From assembly GCA_900772845.1 (NCBI GenBank), contig CAAGSD010000128.1, positions 1-45,160 of the forward strand: DNA of 45,160 bases, in the 5' to 3' direction. Below, piece by piece: positions 25,163 to 33,548 of the stretch. A model generated the notes under the pieces. It had not been told where the DNA came from. It saw only the letters and a program-made list of their open reading frames with translations, and searched no databases. Both the position numbers and the translations under genes were made by a program. Origin of the DNA: Lachnospiraceae bacterium (GTDB lineage: Bacteria > Bacillota > Clostridia > Lachnospirales > Lachnospiraceae). The first letter of the stretch is position 1, and every line of letters starts with the position of its first letter.

Positions 25163-25597
25163 TTAATCTGTCAACGGATTTCCCTTGCCGTCTTTGTCAA
25201 TCTTACCGGTCAGAATCATAATAGCTTCTACCAGCCCCCAGATCCCGACTCCAAATACGATAAAGACTCCGACAACAACGCAGCAAAGAATAAATCCTAC
25301 AATAGTAAGCACTAACTGTGTCACTGCTTTTCCGGTATAGCCCAGATAAAAATTATGTACACCAAACGCTCCCAGGAAAATACCTAAAAGCCCTGCTGCC
25401 AGCCTGGATTTAGCATCTGCCGCTGGAGCCTGCTTGTTAGCCACACCACAGTTTAAACATACTGCTGCATCCGGTGCTAAAGGCTTTCCGCAATTATGGC
25501 AATAATTGCTTCCCTGTCCCTTGGCTACTCCACACTTTACGCACATTACAGCTTCATCTGTCATGTAGGGTTCGCCGCAATTCTTGCAATAGTACAT
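25163..25597 (-). CDS. TM2 domain protein with two zinc ribbons
   Basis: 144 residues. Residues 1-50 hold four CxxC pairs (Cys4/7, 19/22, 33/36, 47/50), two consecutive zinc ribbons. Residues about 64-125 are the TM2 domain: KSRLAAGLLGIFLGAFGVHNFYLGYTGKAVTQL and a second helix pair. The soluble zinc part is probably cytosolic and may bind a partner. First gene of the cluster TM2-DUF4190-DUF2752-DUF4870, ATG after GAGGGAGG. Confidence 0.88.
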   Translation of the reverse strand: MYYCKNCGEPYMTDEAVMCVKCGVAKGQGSNYCHNCGKPLAPDAAVCLNCGVANKQAPAADAKSRLAAGLLGIFLGAFGVHNFYLGYTGKAVTQLVLTIVGFILCCVVVGVFIVFGVGIWGLVEAIMILTGKIDKDGKGNPLTD

Positions 25598-25632
25598 TTA
25601 TCTTTCCTCCCTCTCTCTTCTCTTAGACTCAG

Positions 25633-25662
25633 TAATGAACCAAGTCATTAATGTACATTATA
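25633..25662 (-). promoter_or_regulatory. Candidate -10 and adjacent inverted repeat of the TM2 cluster
   Basis: Minus strand TATAAT at 25657-25662; the -35 is poor. Directly downstream is a small inverted repeat TAATGA/TCATTA (25633-25638 with 25645-25650) near the expected start point, which could be an operator. No regulator gene is next to it. Confidence 0.4.
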
Positions 25663-25737
25663 CAGGAAGCCCATATATTTTACCAGTGCTATTTTCATAT
25701 TATAAGTGCTGATAACGTGCAATTTTTTCTGATATCA

Positions 25738-26139
25738 TTACAAAAAAACAATCTGATAGATCCTGTCTATGGGAATCTCAGTGTCTTTTATCCAAATACT
25801 TCTGCTGGTTTCCTCTATTTTACGCACGTATCCTTCCATTGTGCGGTAGTTGCCTCCTGCCTTTCTGGCATCCGGGATAAAATAAGTAATTTTTACCGGA
25901 ACCTGCTCTTCCCTATGCTGTTGCAGATAAAAAAGCAGTCTGTCGATCTCCTGCTTTCTGTCCTCATCCAGTTCTATAAACCGGTCTGTCAGCCGTGCCG
26001 TTTCCTTAAGGGCTGCCTCGTATCCCATCAGTGCTGCAAAAGGAGAAAACTGCGCAGCACGATCCTCTAAGGGCATTCTGGGATGTGCCGTCGACACAGG
26101 GTGCGGCAGATGGAGTATATCTTCGTATTTAGGATTCAT
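25738..26139 (-). CDS. YolD-like family protein
   Basis: 133 residues. The N-terminal half carries the family pattern: PRMPLEDRAAQFSPFAALMGYEAALKET and a helix with TDRFIELDED; the C-terminal half is a small beta domain (VKITYFIPDARKAGG...IWIKDTEIPIDRIYQI). YolD proteins are found next to Y-family polymerases and are thought to act with them as UmuD stand-ins, though this is not shown for most. It starts 34 bases after the polymerase gene and falls under the same LexA-box promoter. Confidence 0.85.
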   Translation of the reverse strand: MNPKYEDILHLPHPVSTAHPRMPLEDRAAQFSPFAALMGYEAALKETARLTDRFIELDEDRKQEIDRLLFYLQQHREEQVPVKITYFIPDARKAGGNYRTMEGYVRKIEETSRSIWIKDTEIPIDRIYQIVFL

Positions 26140-26173
26140 CTTTTTCTTCCTTCTATCATCTATTGGGGCTTCC

Positions 26174-27724
26174 TTAAGCCTTATGACCGCCGATCTGTCG
26201 GTTCCGGTCTATGGTGGTAGCACCTTCCTGTAAGTCTGCGGCTTTCAGAATGGCGTTCTTTCCATATTTCAATTTCACATTCAACATAGCTTCCTGCAAA
26301 TGCTTCTCTTTCTCCAGACGTTCTTTTTCCCGTTGTTTCGTCTCCTGTGAGGTTTCCTCCTGCCCGGTCTGTAACAATCCACCGGAAAACAGATCCATCT
26401 GTTCATAGACCGGTTCTTCTCTTACACTGTCCGCATTCTTCAGATGGTTCGCCACCAGTGTGATCCTTCTGGCAAGCAGCATAGGATCCACGATCCGCTG
26501 ATACAGATCCATGGTGGTCTCTGTGATCTTGCTGAGAGATGCGGTCATTCCGTTCAGATTCCCTGTGCCGTGGGCATGCTTCGGTACACTTCTGCCGTAA
26601 CGGTCCACGGTGATCTCCCCGTGATATCGATCAGAAATCTCCGGAATTTTTAAATTATCGATGTCATACCCAACAGTCAGTACGATCTGATCTGTGACCA
26701 GCTTTTTCTCCACCAGCTCCATAGCAAGTTGTTCAGCCATCTCTCTTACAATGATCTTTGTCTGCGTAAAGTCCGTGGCACAATGCAATACCTGTCCGGA
26801 ACTGATGCAGTTGGTCTCCGGGCGGTAGGACTTGATCAGATCCATGGTCACCGGTTCATATCCCCATGCATGATCGATCAGAAGCTCCGCATTGATTCCG
26901 AACATTTTATAGAGTAGATCTTCATTATAATAATCCTGAGTGCTACCGATCGAACATCTGGCCACATCACCCATGGTAAACATTCCGGCAGCTTCCAGTT
27001 TCCGACGGTATCCAGTGCCGACTCTCCAGAAATCCGTCAGCGGCTGATGATCCCACAAAAGTTCCCGGTAGCTGATTTCATCCAGTTCGGCGATCCGGAC
27101 ACCGTTTACATCCGGATCCATATGTTTGGCTACGATGTCCATGGCAATCTTACACAGATACAGATTGGTTCCGATTCCGGCTGTGGCAGTCAGACCCTTT
27201 TTCTCGAGAATCTCCGTTGCAATTTTGGACGCCAGTTCTCTCGCTGTCATGCCATAGGTTTTCAGATATTGTGTCACATCCAGGAACACCTCATCAATCG
27301 AATAGACATGAATATCTTCCGGTGCAATGTACTTCAGATAAATATCATAAATCTGCGTACTGTATTCTAAATATCTCGCCATACGTGGTGTAGCTGTGAC
27401 AAAAGCCACCTCTAATTCGGAATGTTTCTGCAATTCATCCGCAAAAGATGATTTTCCGGTAAAAGCTCCTCCGGGAGCTCTTACTTTTCGCAGTGCATTT
27501 ACTTCTCTTACTTTCGAAATTACTTCAAAGAGTCTGGCCCTTCCGGGAATCCCATAGGCTTTCAGGGAGGGGGACACCGCCAGACAGATGGTCTTCTGCG
27601 TCCGGGAGGCATCCGCTACCACCAGGTTGGTATTCAGTGGATCCAAGCCTCTGTCCACGCATTCCACGGAGGCATAAAAGGACTTCAGATCCATTGCAAT
27701 ATAAGTATGGGATGATTGCTCCAT
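26174..27724 (-). CDS. Y-family translesion DNA polymerase (UmuC/UvrX-type)
   Basis: 516 residues. Palm carboxylates: Asp12 (AMDLKSFYASVE) and Asp144-Glu145 (YSIDEVFLD). Little finger and a C-terminal tail with the clamp-binding peptide QMDLF (442-446), then a Glu/Lys-rich helix and a conserved IGGHKA ending. Longer than DinB (about 350-400) and closer to UmuC/UvrX polymerases of Firmicutes. It copies damaged DNA with low fidelity. Promoter and LexA box are at 27757-27785; the YolD gene follows. Confidence 0.93.
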   Translation of the reverse strand: MEQSSHTYIAMDLKSFYASVECVDRGLDPLNTNLVVADASRTQKTICLAVSPSLKAYGIPGRARLFEVISKVREVNALRKVRAPGGAFTGKSSFADELQKHSELEVAFVTATPRMARYLEYSTQIYDIYLKYIAPEDIHVYSIDEVFLDVTQYLKTYGMTARELASKIATEILEKKGLTATAGIGTNLYLCKIAMDIVAKHMDPDVNGVRIAELDEISYRELLWDHQPLTDFWRVGTGYRRKLEAAGMFTMGDVARCSIGSTQDYYNEDLLYKMFGINAELLIDHAWGYEPVTMDLIKSYRPETNCISSGQVLHCATDFTQTKIIVREMAEQLAMELVEKKLVTDQIVLTVGYDIDNLKIPEISDRYHGEITVDRYGRSVPKHAHGTGNLNGMTASLSKITETTMDLYQRIVDPMLLARRITLVANHLKNADSVREEPVYEQMDLFSGGLLQTGQEETSQETKQREKERLEKEKHLQEAMLNVKLKYGKNAILKAADLQEGATTIDRNRQIGGHKA

Positions 27725-27756
27725 AAATGCCTCCTTTCAAATACTTTCTATAAACG

Positions 27757-27785
27757 ATTATATCAGAATGCATGTTCGATTACAA
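27757..27785 (-). promoter_or_regulatory. Promoter of the Y-polymerase-YolD operon
   Basis: Minus strand TTGTAA (27780-27785), 17-base spacer, perfect TATAAT (27757-27762). Predicted start near 27750, about 26 bases before the ATG at 27724, preceded by AAAGGAGG. Confidence 0.82.
27765..27778. promoter_or_regulatory. LexA (DinR) box of the Y-polymerase operon
   Basis: On the minus strand CGAACATGCATTCT, matching CGAACRNRYGTTYG at 12 of 14 positions (GTTYG is ATTCT). It lies wholly inside the 17-base spacer of the promoter. Confidence 0.72.
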
Positions 27786-27798
27786 AGTAAATTTCCGG

Positions 27799-27830
27799 AA
27801 AAAAAGACTCCCGAAAAAAATCGGGAGTCT
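27799..27830 (-). terminator. Terminator of the NifU-like/GGGtGRT unit
   Basis: Ten-base perfect stem (27805-27814 with 27821-27830), six-base loop, then a run of seven T on the minus strand. It sits 24 bases past the GGGtGRT stop. Confidence 0.9.
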
Positions 27831-27853
27831 CAGAATTCTGAAAATCAGATTTA

Positions 27854-28864
27854 TTAGAACTTGCCAGCCTTTGCAGCTTCCTCGATGGATACAGCAACAG
27901 CTACGGTAGCACCTACCATAGGGTTGTTGCCCATGCCGATCAAGCCCATCATCTCAACGTGTGCAGGTACGGAGGAAGAACCAGCGAACTGCGCATCAGA
28001 GTGCATACGGCCCAGAGTATCGGTGAAACCGTAAGAAGCGGGGCCTGCAGCCATGTTATCGGGATGCAGAGTACGTCCGGTACCGCCACCGGAAGCAACG
28101 GAGAAGTACTTTTTGCCAGCTTCGAGTCTCTCCTTCTTGTAAGTGCCGGCTACGGGATGCTGGAATCTGGTAGGGTTGGTAGAGTTACCGGTGATGGATA
28201 CGTCTACGTTCTCCTTCCACATGATAGCTACACCTTCGGGAACGCTGTTAGCACCGTAGCAGTTAACCTTAGCACGCAGTCCCTCGGAGTAAGCGATTCT
28301 CTCTACCTCGGTAACGGTATTGGTGTAAGGATCGTAAGAGGTCTCAACAAAGGTAAATCCGTTGATACGGGAAATGATCTTTGCAGCGTCCTTACCAAGA
28401 CCGTTCAAGATAACACGTAAAGGCTTCTGACGAACTTTGTTAGCCTTCTCTGCGATACCGATAGCACCCTCTGCTGCTGCGAAGGACTCATGTCCAGCCA
28501 GGAAACAGAAGCAGTCGGTATCCTCTTCCAGTAACATCTTGCCCAGGTTACCATGGCCAAGACCTACCTTACGGGTATCAGCAACGGAACCGGGGATACA
28601 GAATGCCTGTAAACCTTCACCGATTGCTGCAGCTGCTTCAGATGCCTTTCTGCAGCCCTTCTTGATTGCGATTGCAGCGCCTACAGTGTAAGCCCAGCAA
28701 GCATTTTCAAAACAGATGGGCTGGATCTTCTTAACCTGATCGTATACATCCAGGCCTGCATCTTTTGTGATCTTCTCTGCTTCTTCGATAGAGGAGATGC
28801 CATAGCTGTTCAGTACAGCGTTGATCTTATCAATACGTCTTTCATATGATTCAAATAAAGCCAT
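27854..28864 (-). CDS. GGGtGRT family protein
   Basis: 336 residues, soluble. The family-naming motif GGGTGRTLHPDN is at 259-270. The N-terminal part begins MALFESYERRIDKINAVLNSYGI. Many Cys residues, for example Cys51, 56, 71, 89, 118, 120 and 202, and a glycine-rich central part (GLGHGNLGKM). A known conserved family without an assigned reaction; the Cys content and the partner gene suggest a link to iron-sulfur chemistry. It follows the NifU-like gene by 20 bases, with a strong AGGAGGA ribosome site, and ends at a strong terminator. High-expression style codon use. Confidence 0.88.
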   Translation of the reverse strand: MALFESYERRIDKINAVLNSYGISSIEEAEKITKDAGLDVYDQVKKIQPICFENACWAYTVGAAIAIKKGCRKASEAAAAIGEGLQAFCIPGSVADTRKVGLGHGNLGKMLLEEDTDCFCFLAGHESFAAAEGAIGIAEKANKVRQKPLRVILNGLGKDAAKIISRINGFTFVETSYDPYTNTVTEVERIAYSEGLRAKVNCYGANSVPEGVAIMWKENVDVSITGNSTNPTRFQHPVAGTYKKERLEAGKKYFSVASGGGTGRTLHPDNMAAGPASYGFTDTLGRMHSDAQFAGSSSVPAHVEMMGLIGMGNNPMVGATVAVAVSIEEAAKAGKF

Positions 28865-28884
28865 TTTTTCTGTCCTCCTGTATC

Positions 28885-29577
28885 TTATTGTTTTCTGGGA
28901 TCGATGATCTTAACTGCATCGTCTACACGGCCATACTGACCCTTAGCCTTCTCCCATGCAGTGTTAGCATCGTCACCCTTCTTGATGAAGTCGGTCATCT
29001 TGCCCAGGTTAACGAACTGGTAACCGATGATCTGATCATCCTTGTCCAGAGCGATACCGGTTACATAACCTTCTGCCATCTCCAGATAACGGGGACCCTT
29101 CTTCAGAGTACCGTACATGGTACCTACCTGGCTTCTTAAGCCCTTACCGAGGTCTTCCAGACCTGCGCCTACAGGCAGACCTTCCTCAGAGAATGCACTC
29201 TGGGTACGGCCGTATACGATCTGTAAGAACAGCTCTCTCATAGCGGTATTGATCGCATCACATACAAGGTCAGTATTTAAAGCTTCCATAACGGTCAGAC
29301 CGGGCAGGATTTCAGCAGCCATAGCTGCGGAATGAGTCATACCGGAACATCCAACGGTCTCTACCAGAGCCTCCTGGATGATACCTTCCTTAACGTTCAG
29401 GGTCAGCTTACATGCACCCTGCTGAGGTGCACACCAGCCCACACCGTGAGTCAGACCGGAAATATCCTTAACTTCTTTTGCCTGCACCCATTTTGCCTCT
29501 TCGGGAATGGGAGCACAACCATGATGTACGCCCTGTGCAACGGGACACATTTCTTCAACTTCTTTTGAATAAATCAT
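28885..29577 (-). CDS. NifU/IscU-like iron-sulfur scaffold domain protein
   Basis: 230 residues. Three Cys positions fit IscU spacing: Cys49/Cys56 (WCAPQQGACKL), Cys77 (VGCSGMTHSAAMAAE, where IscU has FGCGSAIASS) and Cys106 (LVCDAINTAMRELF). The IscU-type fold ends about residue 125; the C-terminal 100 residues are a separate domain of unknown fold (GPRYLEMAEGYVTGIALD...). Two more Cys near the start (11, 21). No IscS or SufS-type desulfurase is nearby. It forms a two-gene unit with the GGGtGRT protein. Confidence 0.82.
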   Translation of the reverse strand: MIYSKEVEEMCPVAQGVHHGCAPIPEEAKWVQAKEVKDISGLTHGVGWCAPQQGACKLTLNVKEGIIQEALVETVGCSGMTHSAAMAAEILPGLTVMEALNTDLVCDAINTAMRELFLQIVYGRTQSAFSEEGLPVGAGLEDLGKGLRSQVGTMYGTLKKGPRYLEMAEGYVTGIALDKDDQIIGYQFVNLGKMTDFIKKGDDANTAWEKAKGQYGRVDDAVKIIDPRKQ

Positions 29578-29704
29578 GTGAAATCTCCTTTCAATATGTA
29601 CTTATAATACTATTGATAAAATAATATCATAATGGTCGTGTTCATTCTCTCATATTTCCTTTAAAAAATCTAGAGGTTTTGACAATTTTTTTCAATAGTT
29701 TATA

Positions 29705-29750
29705 GAAATAAACACCGTATCCCCCAATGAACTGCATGGGAAATACGGTG
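29705..29750 (-). terminator. Terminator of ppa
   Basis: Outer stem CACCGTAT (29713-29720) with 29743-29750, with further partial pairing of the C-rich and G-rich inner parts. Minus-strand tail TTTATTTC is only moderately T-rich. About 35 bases past the ppa stop. The remaining gap up to 29577 holds the NifU-like leader with no clear promoter. Confidence 0.65.
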
Positions 29751-29783
29751 CTTTGTGATTGTTGAAAATCAATTATCAACAGC

Positions 29784-30335
29784 TTACCAGCTCTTGATAA
29801 AGGTATCAATGTAATTGTCCAGACACTTTTTAATGACTTCAATTGCTTCTTCTCTGTTGCCCTTTTCATTGACTGCAGTAGTCTTGTTCTCCAGTGCCTT
29901 ATATACCGTGAAGAAATGCTCCATCTCATCTACCACATGACTGGGCAGCTCTGAAATATCATGGTAGCAGTTATAATTGGGATCATTGAACGGAACCGCA
30001 ATGATCTTCTCGTCATTTTTGCCGTTATCCAGCATGGAGATCACGCCGATGGGATACGCTCTTACCAGCGTCATGGGCTGTACCGGTTCGGAACACAACA
30101 GCAATACATCTAACGGGTCACCATCATCGCCGTAGGTTCTGGGAATAAAGCCGTAGTTTGCAGGATAATGGGTGGAAGTATGCAGGATACGGTCCAGGAT
30201 CAGAAGGCCGGTCTCCTTGTCCAGCTCATACTTGTTCTTGCTGCCCTTGGAGATCTCGATGACACAGACAAAATCTGTGGGAGTGACTCTCTGGGTGCTC
30301 ATGGTGTGCCAAATGCTTCCGTTTACTTCTTTCAT
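29784..30335 (-). CDS. ppa: Inorganic pyrophosphatase (family I)
   Basis: 183 residues, family I length. The metal-site signature DDGDPLDVL is present (near residues 70-78), with NYGFIPRTYG before it. Hydrolyses pyrophosphate to phosphate, pulling biosynthesis forward. ATG after GAGGAG. It follows proA by 84 bases; that gap holds no clear promoter, only a short palindrome CCGGCCGG, so it may be read from the proline genes. Confidence 0.95.
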   Translation of the reverse strand: MKEVNGSIWHTMSTQRVTPTDFVCVIEISKGSKNKYELDKETGLLILDRILHTSTHYPANYGFIPRTYGDDGDPLDVLLLCSEPVQPMTLVRAYPIGVISMLDNGKNDEKIIAVPFNDPNYNCYHDISELPSHVVDEMEHFFTVYKALENKTTAVNEKGNREEAIEVIKKCLDNYIDTFIKSW

Positions 30336-30419
30336 AAATTTTTCTCCTCTTCCTCTATAGTTATTTCCGACAGATATCTTTACATACAGGACAAAATACC
30401 CGGCCGGAGAATATGCAGA

Positions 30420-31667
30420 TCATCCGCGGATCTGACCGTTTCCATGTATCTTGTATTTATAAGAGGTCAGCTCCTTCAGGCCCATGGGACCTCTGGCATG
30501 CAGCTTCTGTGTGCTGATGCCGATCTCTGCGCCAAAGCCGAATTCAAAACCGTCCGTAAAACGGGTAGAGGCATTGACGTAGACACAGGCTGCATCCACT
30601 CCGTTTAAGAACTTTTCCGCCGTCTGCACGTTTTCCGTTACGATACATTCAGAATGCTTCGTATTATAGCGGTTAATATGAGCGATCGCCTCGTCCACAC
30701 TGTCAACCGTTTTAATGGATAAAATATAATCCAGATATTCCGTACCGTAATCTGCTTCCGTTGCGGGGATACAGTCCGTCAGTATCTCTCTGGTACTTTC
30801 GTCTCCACGCAGTTCCACGTTTTTTGTCTTCAGGGTCTCTGCCATCTTCGGCAGGAATCGATCCCGGATGTCACGATGTACCACCAGGGATTCACACGCA
30901 TTGCAGACGCCGATCCTCTGGGTCTTGGCATTCATCAGTATGTTTACCGCCATATCCACATCCGCATCTTTATCTACATAAACGTGGCAATTGCCTGTGC
31001 CGGTCTCTATGACGGGAATCGTGCTGTTCTCCACTACACTGCGGATCAGTCCGGCGCCGCCTCTGGGGATCAGCACATCCACGTATTCCTTCATCTTCAT
31101 AAACTGTGCAGTGACCGCACGGTCTGTATCTTCGATGAGCTGTACCGCCGTCCTGGGCATACCGCAGTCTTCCAGGGCATCCTGTAATACTTTTACGATG
31201 GCAATATTGGAATGGATAGCATCACTACCCCCCTTTAAGATCACCGCATTTCCGGTCTTAAAACACAATCCGAAAGCATCCGCCGTCACGTTGGGACGGG
31301 CCTCATAGATAATACCGATAACGCCTAAAGGAACTCTGACCTTGTCGATCTTCAGTCCATTGGGACGCTCGAAATGTTCCATGGTCTCACCGATACAGTC
31401 CGGAAGATCCGCAATCTGTCGAAGTCCCTCTGCAATCTGCGCAATTCTCTCTCCGGTAAGCTTCAGGCGATCCAGAAGCCCCGGATTCATACCACTGTTT
31501 TTCCCATTTTCCAGATCCAGTGCGTTGGCTGTAAGAATCTCTTCCTGTCTTTCACACAAATCATTTGCCGCTGTCTGCAGCGCTTTGTTTTTCTCTTCTG
31601 TAGTAAGCTTCTGCAATACATATTTGGCATCGCAGGCATTTTTTCCCAGTTCTAAAAGTTCCGACAT
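30420..31667 (-). CDS. proA: Gamma-glutamyl phosphate reductase
   Basis: 415 residues, usual length. NADPH-dependent reduction of glutamyl-5-phosphate to the semialdehyde in proline synthesis. Aldehyde-dehydrogenase fold with VPLGVIGIIYEARPNVT and the catalytic Cys in QRIGVCNACESLVVH; C-terminal FTDGFEFGFGAEIGIST and HARGPMGL. ATG after GGAAAGGA, 29 bases after the 5-FCL gene. ProB is three genes upstream. Confidence 0.97.
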   Translation of the reverse strand: MSELLELGKNACDAKYVLQKLTTEEKNKALQTAANDLCERQEEILTANALDLENGKNSGMNPGLLDRLKLTGERIAQIAEGLRQIADLPDCIGETMEHFERPNGLKIDKVRVPLGVIGIIYEARPNVTADAFGLCFKTGNAVILKGGSDAIHSNIAIVKVLQDALEDCGMPRTAVQLIEDTDRAVTAQFMKMKEYVDVLIPRGGAGLIRSVVENSTIPVIETGTGNCHVYVDKDADVDMAVNILMNAKTQRIGVCNACESLVVHRDIRDRFLPKMAETLKTKNVELRGDESTREILTDCIPATEADYGTEYLDYILSIKTVDSVDEAIAHINRYNTKHSECIVTENVQTAEKFLNGVDAACVYVNASTRFTDGFEFGFGAEIGISTQKLHARGPMGLKELTSYKYKIHGNGQIRG

Positions 31668-31696
31668 TCCTTTCCCGCCTTTCCAAAACCAAAGAT

Positions 31697-32272
31697 TTAT
31701 ACTAAAATCACCTGATAGGGCTTTACATCTGTCTCTTCCACAGGAACACTTTCAATCTGCTGGCAGCGGAATCCGACAGCGATACTGCGAAGCCTTAAGG
31801 CTTCCTTGTCTGCCAGATAGCGGTCATAAAATCCGCCGCCGTATCCCATCCGCCTGCCCAGAGGATCAAATGCACTTCCCGGCATCAGAAGAAGACATTT
31901 TGCTGCCTCTCCGGGATCATATTCATAGCTTTCCGTATTGTCTTCCGGCTCCGGGATTCCCTTATAGCCTTCTTTCAATTCCGACAGGGAATGAATCCGG
32001 CAGAAACGCATTTCCTGTCCTTCCACCTTCGGAACATAGACACGTTTGCCATCCTGTAGGGCATTCTCCAGAATCTCTGTCGTGCAGATTTCACTTCCGT
32101 AGCTGACAAAACCCAAGATCGTATCTGAGAGATAATACCACTGGTGTCCGAGGATCCGCTCGGTAATGAGAAGTTTTCCTCTCTCCCGTTCCGGCTCCGT
32201 CAACGCAGCTCTGCGGGCCAGTACTTGCCTGCGCAGTTTCTTTTTCTGTTCTCTGAGTTCTTCTATGCTCAT
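31697..32272 (-). CDS. 5-formyltetrahydrofolate cyclo-ligase
   Basis: 191 residues. ATP-dependent conversion of 5-formyl-THF to methenyl-THF. N-terminal basic KKKLRRQVLARR, and the family motif GYGGGFYDRYL near residue 142, with MPGSAFDPLGRRMG before it. Its start overlaps the end of DUF896 by 4 bases (ATGA), so translation is coupled. It sits between proB and proA, a common order in Lachnospiraceae-type genomes. Confidence 0.94.
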   Translation of the reverse strand: MSIEELREQKKKLRRQVLARRAALTEPERERGKLLITERILGHQWYYLSDTILGFVSYGSEICTTEILENALQDGKRVYVPKVEGQEMRFCRIHSLSELKEGYKGIPEPEDNTESYEYDPGEAAKCLLLMPGSAFDPLGRRMGYGGGFYDRYLADKEALRLRSIAVGFRCQQIESVPVEETDVKPYQVILV

Positions 32273-32487
32273 TTCTTCTTTTTGTAGGACGGCTTTAATT
32301 TTTCAATAGTGCCGTCAGGTCTCTCGATTTCGATGTTGTCCAGCTGTGCTTTCATGTTACGCTTGATGCTGTCCACGTATTCCTGCCTGAGAATGGACTG
32401 CTCCAGCTTTTCTTCGTCTGTCAGTCCTTCGTTCTGGGATTTATGATAAAGCTCATTGATGCGCTTTATTCTTTCCTCCATATTCAT
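32269..32487 (-). CDS. DUF896 (YnzC-like) small protein
   Basis: 72 residues, MNMEERIKRINELYHKSQNEGLT then TDEEKLEQSILRQEYVDSIKRN, the conserved helical hairpin of DUF896, followed by a Lys-rich tail. Family role unknown; Bacillus YnzC is SOS-induced, but I see no LexA box here. ATG after AGAGG. Four-base overlap with the next gene. Confidence 0.9.
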   Translation of the reverse strand: MNMEERIKRINELYHKSQNEGLTDEEKLEQSILRQEYVDSIKRNMKAQLDNIEIERPDGTIEKLKPSYKKKK

Positions 32488-32530
32488 AGCTGCTTTCCTC
32501 TTTTCATGTTACTTCTGCACCGGCTTATGG

Positions 32531-33403
32531 TTACTGATTTTTGTGCAGATTCTGTACAAATTCCGGCAGATCAAAACTATCATCCTTGTGTGCCACGAAT
32601 AAAGTGCCCTCGTTTTCGCCGGACAACAGGCGATGCAGCACTCCGATGTCTTTGCTGTTGGCAATAATCATATCCACATCCGAACTGGTGGCGATCTTCG
32701 CTGCGATCATTTTGGTATTCATACCACCGGTACCCACATTACTGCCGGTGCTGGCCTTGCCCATATGCATGAATTCCTCCGTAAGTTCATCCACCTGTTC
32801 GATAAATTCCGCATCGGGATTCTGTCTGGGATCATCGGTGTAGAGACCATCGATATCGGACAACAGGATCAACAGGTCTGCATCGATCAGTGCTGCCACT
32901 ATGGCAGACAAGGTATCGTTGTCACCGATTTCAATCTCGTAGGTCGCTACGGTATCATTTTCATTGACAACCGGAATTGCTCCCATTTTTAACAACTGGG
33001 TAAAGGTATTGTGGGCATTATAGCGGTTCAGATTGTCCACGATGGTATTTTTAGTCATCAGGATCTGGGCTGCCACCTGATTGTACTCCGCAAAAAGCTT
33101 CTGATAGGTCATCATCAGTCTTGCCTGTCCGATAGCGGAGCATGCCTGCTTGATCGCCATGGATTCTGCCTGAGTCTGCCCCTCCGTAGTCTTTAAATGC
33201 ACTGCCTGTTTTCCGGCGGCGATAGCTCCGGAAGTCACCAGAACGACTTCCTTCCCCTGGTTGCTGATATCGCAAAGTTCTCTTACCAGCTTTTCCAGAC
33301 GGATATAATCCAGGTCTCCCGTCTCGGCATGCTGTAAGGAGGAAGAACCGATCTTAACGACGATTCTTTTCTTATCTTTGATTTGTTCCCTTATGTTATT
33401 CAC
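32531..33403 (-). CDS. proB: Glutamate 5-kinase without PUA domain
   Basis: 290 residues against 367 for E. coli: the C-terminal PUA domain is absent, as often in Firmicutes. Amino-acid kinase fold with RIVVKIGSSSL at the N-terminus, VTSGAIAAG, NENDTVA and STGSNVGTGGMNTKM. First enzyme of proline synthesis. GTG start at 33403 after AAAGG. Upstream is the structured leader at 33445-33491. Confidence 0.95.
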   Translation of the reverse strand: MNNIREQIKDKKRIVVKIGSSSLQHAETGDLDYIRLEKLVRELCDISNQGKEVVLVTSGAIAAGKQAVHLKTTEGQTQAESMAIKQACSAIGQARLMMTYQKLFAEYNQVAAQILMTKNTIVDNLNRYNAHNTFTQLLKMGAIPVVNENDTVATYEIEIGDNDTLSAIVAALIDADLLILLSDIDGLYTDDPRQNPDAEFIEQVDELTEEFMHMGKASTGSNVGTGGMNTKMIAAKIATSSDVDMIIANSKDIGVLHRLLSGENEGTLFVAHKDDSFDLPEFVQNLHKNQ

Positions 33404-33444
33404 GTGATTGCCTTTCTAAGTCCATATTATGATGCCAGGTTCAA

Positions 33445-33491
33445 AAGGTCTAAGCCCATATGAGCTTGCTCATAAGTGGGTGAAAGACCTT
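33445..33491 (-). promoter_or_regulatory. Structured RNA/hairpin upstream of proB
   Basis: Composite hairpin with three perfect helices: 33445-33451 with 33485-33491 (AAGGTCT/AGACCTT), 33455-33458 with 33477-33480 (CCCA/TGGG), and 33459-33465 with 33468-33474 (TATGAGC/GCTCATA), separated by an internal loop and a two-base bulge. It is 41 bases before the proB start and 57 bases past the upstream flavoprotein stop. The following T-run is only four bases, so a terminator role is possible but not clear. No T-box signature is seen. Confidence 0.55.
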
Positions 33492-33548
33492 AGATCTGCA
33501 GGATGCGATCTCTGAATATTTGAATCATATAACATTTTCTGCCGTACG

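Noticed and set aside
29679..29684. TTGACA on the plus strand
   Set aside because: No matching -10 at 16-18 bases and no plus-strand gene downstream.
33404..33548. T-box leader before proB
   Set aside because: No T-box sequence and no room for the specifier stem plus antiterminator.
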